Below, in pieces: positions 5,763 to 6,266 of a stretch of DNA of 6,266 nt. Made by a program: the position numbers and the translations under genes. The stretch's first letter is position 1, and the number at the start of each line of letters is the position of its first letter. Below the pieces are notes generated by a model that ran no database searches, was not told where the DNA came from, and was given only the letters and a program-made list of their open reading frames with translations. Source of the stretch: Thiolapillus brandeum. Its GTDB lineage: Bacteria; Pseudomonadota; Gammaproteobacteria; Chromatiales; Chromatiaceae. The DNA is taken from contig DRLF01000173.1 in assembly GCA_011051425.1 (NCBI GenBank), positions 1-6,266 on the forward strand, written 5' to 3'.

Positions 5763-6266
5763 TGAAAAAGTGGCGTCTCCTTGTTTTTCTGGCTTCTCTG
5801 TTGCCCCTGGCGTACATGACGTGGGCGGCATTCAGTGACAGCCTGGGACCAAATCCCGTCGAAGCGCTGAGTCATGAGACCGGCAGCTGGGCGTTGCGCT
5901 TTCTGCTGATAACACTGGCCATCACGCCCTTGCGCCGTCTGACGGGCTGGCGCCGCCCGGTGCTGTTGCGCCGCATGCTTGGCCTGTTCAGTTTTTTCTA
6001 CGCCAGCCTGCACGTGCTGGTGTGGCTGTGGCTGGACAGGGAATTCGCCTGGGGGGGCATGCTGGCGGATATCGCCAAGCGTCCCTACATTACGGTGGGT
6101 TTCCTGTCTTTCCTGATACTGACGGCACTGGCAGCCACATCAAATGCCCTCAGCATGCGGCGTCTGGGCCTGCGCTGGAAACAGCTGCACCGGCTGGTGT
6201 ATGTCGCGGCCTTGCTCGCCGTGCTGCATTTCATCTGGCTGGTCAAGGCCGATCTGCTGGAACCCA
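5762..6266 (+). CDS. msrQ: Haem-binding membrane subunit of the MsrPQ system, first 168 residues (3' end outside window)
   Basis: Inner-membrane b-type haem protein that carries electrons from the respiratory chain or a cytosolic flavin reductase to MsrP. The ATG overlaps the msrP TGA. The frame stays open to the window edge; E. coli MsrQ (formerly YedZ) has about 211 residues, so roughly 40 are missing. Hydrophobic segments lie at about residues 6-23, 44-56, 72-90, 109-127 and 145-161. The family blocks visible are LGPNPVE (28-34), TGSWALRFLL (40-49), ITPLRRLTG (54-62), RRMLGL (70-75) and KRPYITVG (106-113). Candidate haem ligands are His84 in YASLHV, His143 in KQLHRLVY and His156 in VLHFIW. 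Their spacing of 59 and 13 is close to that of the E. coli haem histidines (91, 151 and 164, from memory). Confidence 0.95.
   Translation, partial: MKKWRLLVFLASLLPLAYMTWAAFSDSLGPNPVEALSHETGSWALRFLLITLAITPLRRLTGWRRPVLLRRMLGLFSFFYASLHVLVWLWLDREFAWGGMLADIAKRPYITVGFLSFLILTALAATSNALSMRRLGLRWKQLHRLVYVAALLAVLHFIWLVKADLLEP

Overview
The window looks like ordinary chromosome from a free-living or symbiotic gammaproteobacterium. All recognisable proteins (NADP isocitrate dehydrogenase, CspD, a DUF1631 protein, a YiaD-type OmpA lipoprotein, MsrP and MsrQ) are closest in my memory to gammaproteobacterial versions. Base composition is moderate and even across the window. I see no insertion sequence, tRNA, rRNA, CRISPR array or phage gene. 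The genus cannot be fixed from this sequence; a non-enteric lineage, for example in or near the Chromatiales, is only a guess.

Layout. (1) Positions 1-771, + strand: the last 256 codons of icd, cut by the window edge. (2) 792-829: a bidirectional terminator shared with the convergent gene on the other side. (3) 844-1053, - strand: cspD, a 69-residue cold-shock-domain protein, with its own predicted promoter and a foldable leader. (4) 1201-1533 and 1555-3672, - strand: a two-gene operon in which a 705-residue DUF1631 protein is followed after 21 nt by a 110-residue single-domain PilZ protein. Both use GTG starts. (5) 3673-3883: a divergent intergenic region. It carries a candidate promoter for the DUF1631 operon and an imperfect direct repeat just ahead of the next gene. 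(6) 3884-4615, + strand: an outer-membrane lipoprotein with a glycine zipper and an OmpA peptidoglycan-binding domain. (7) 4616-4793: a leader region with a strong stem-loop in front of msrP. (8) 4794-5762 and 5762 to the end, + strand: msrP and msrQ, overlapping by one base, with msrQ cut by the window edge.

How the genes work together. MsrP and MsrQ form one system: the membrane haem protein MsrQ passes electrons to the periplasmic molybdoenzyme MsrP, which repairs oxidised methionines in envelope proteins. The lipoprotein upstream acts in the same compartment, tethering outer membrane to peptidoglycan, but it is separated by 178 nt and need not be co-transcribed. The PilZ protein keeps the cyclic-di-GMP motifs and is tightly coupled to DUF1631, a large family of unknown function. 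This pair is the least understood part of the window and the best candidate for an undescribed function. Icd is a TCA-cycle enzyme and is functionally unrelated to cspD, although the two genes are often neighbours in gammaproteobacteria.
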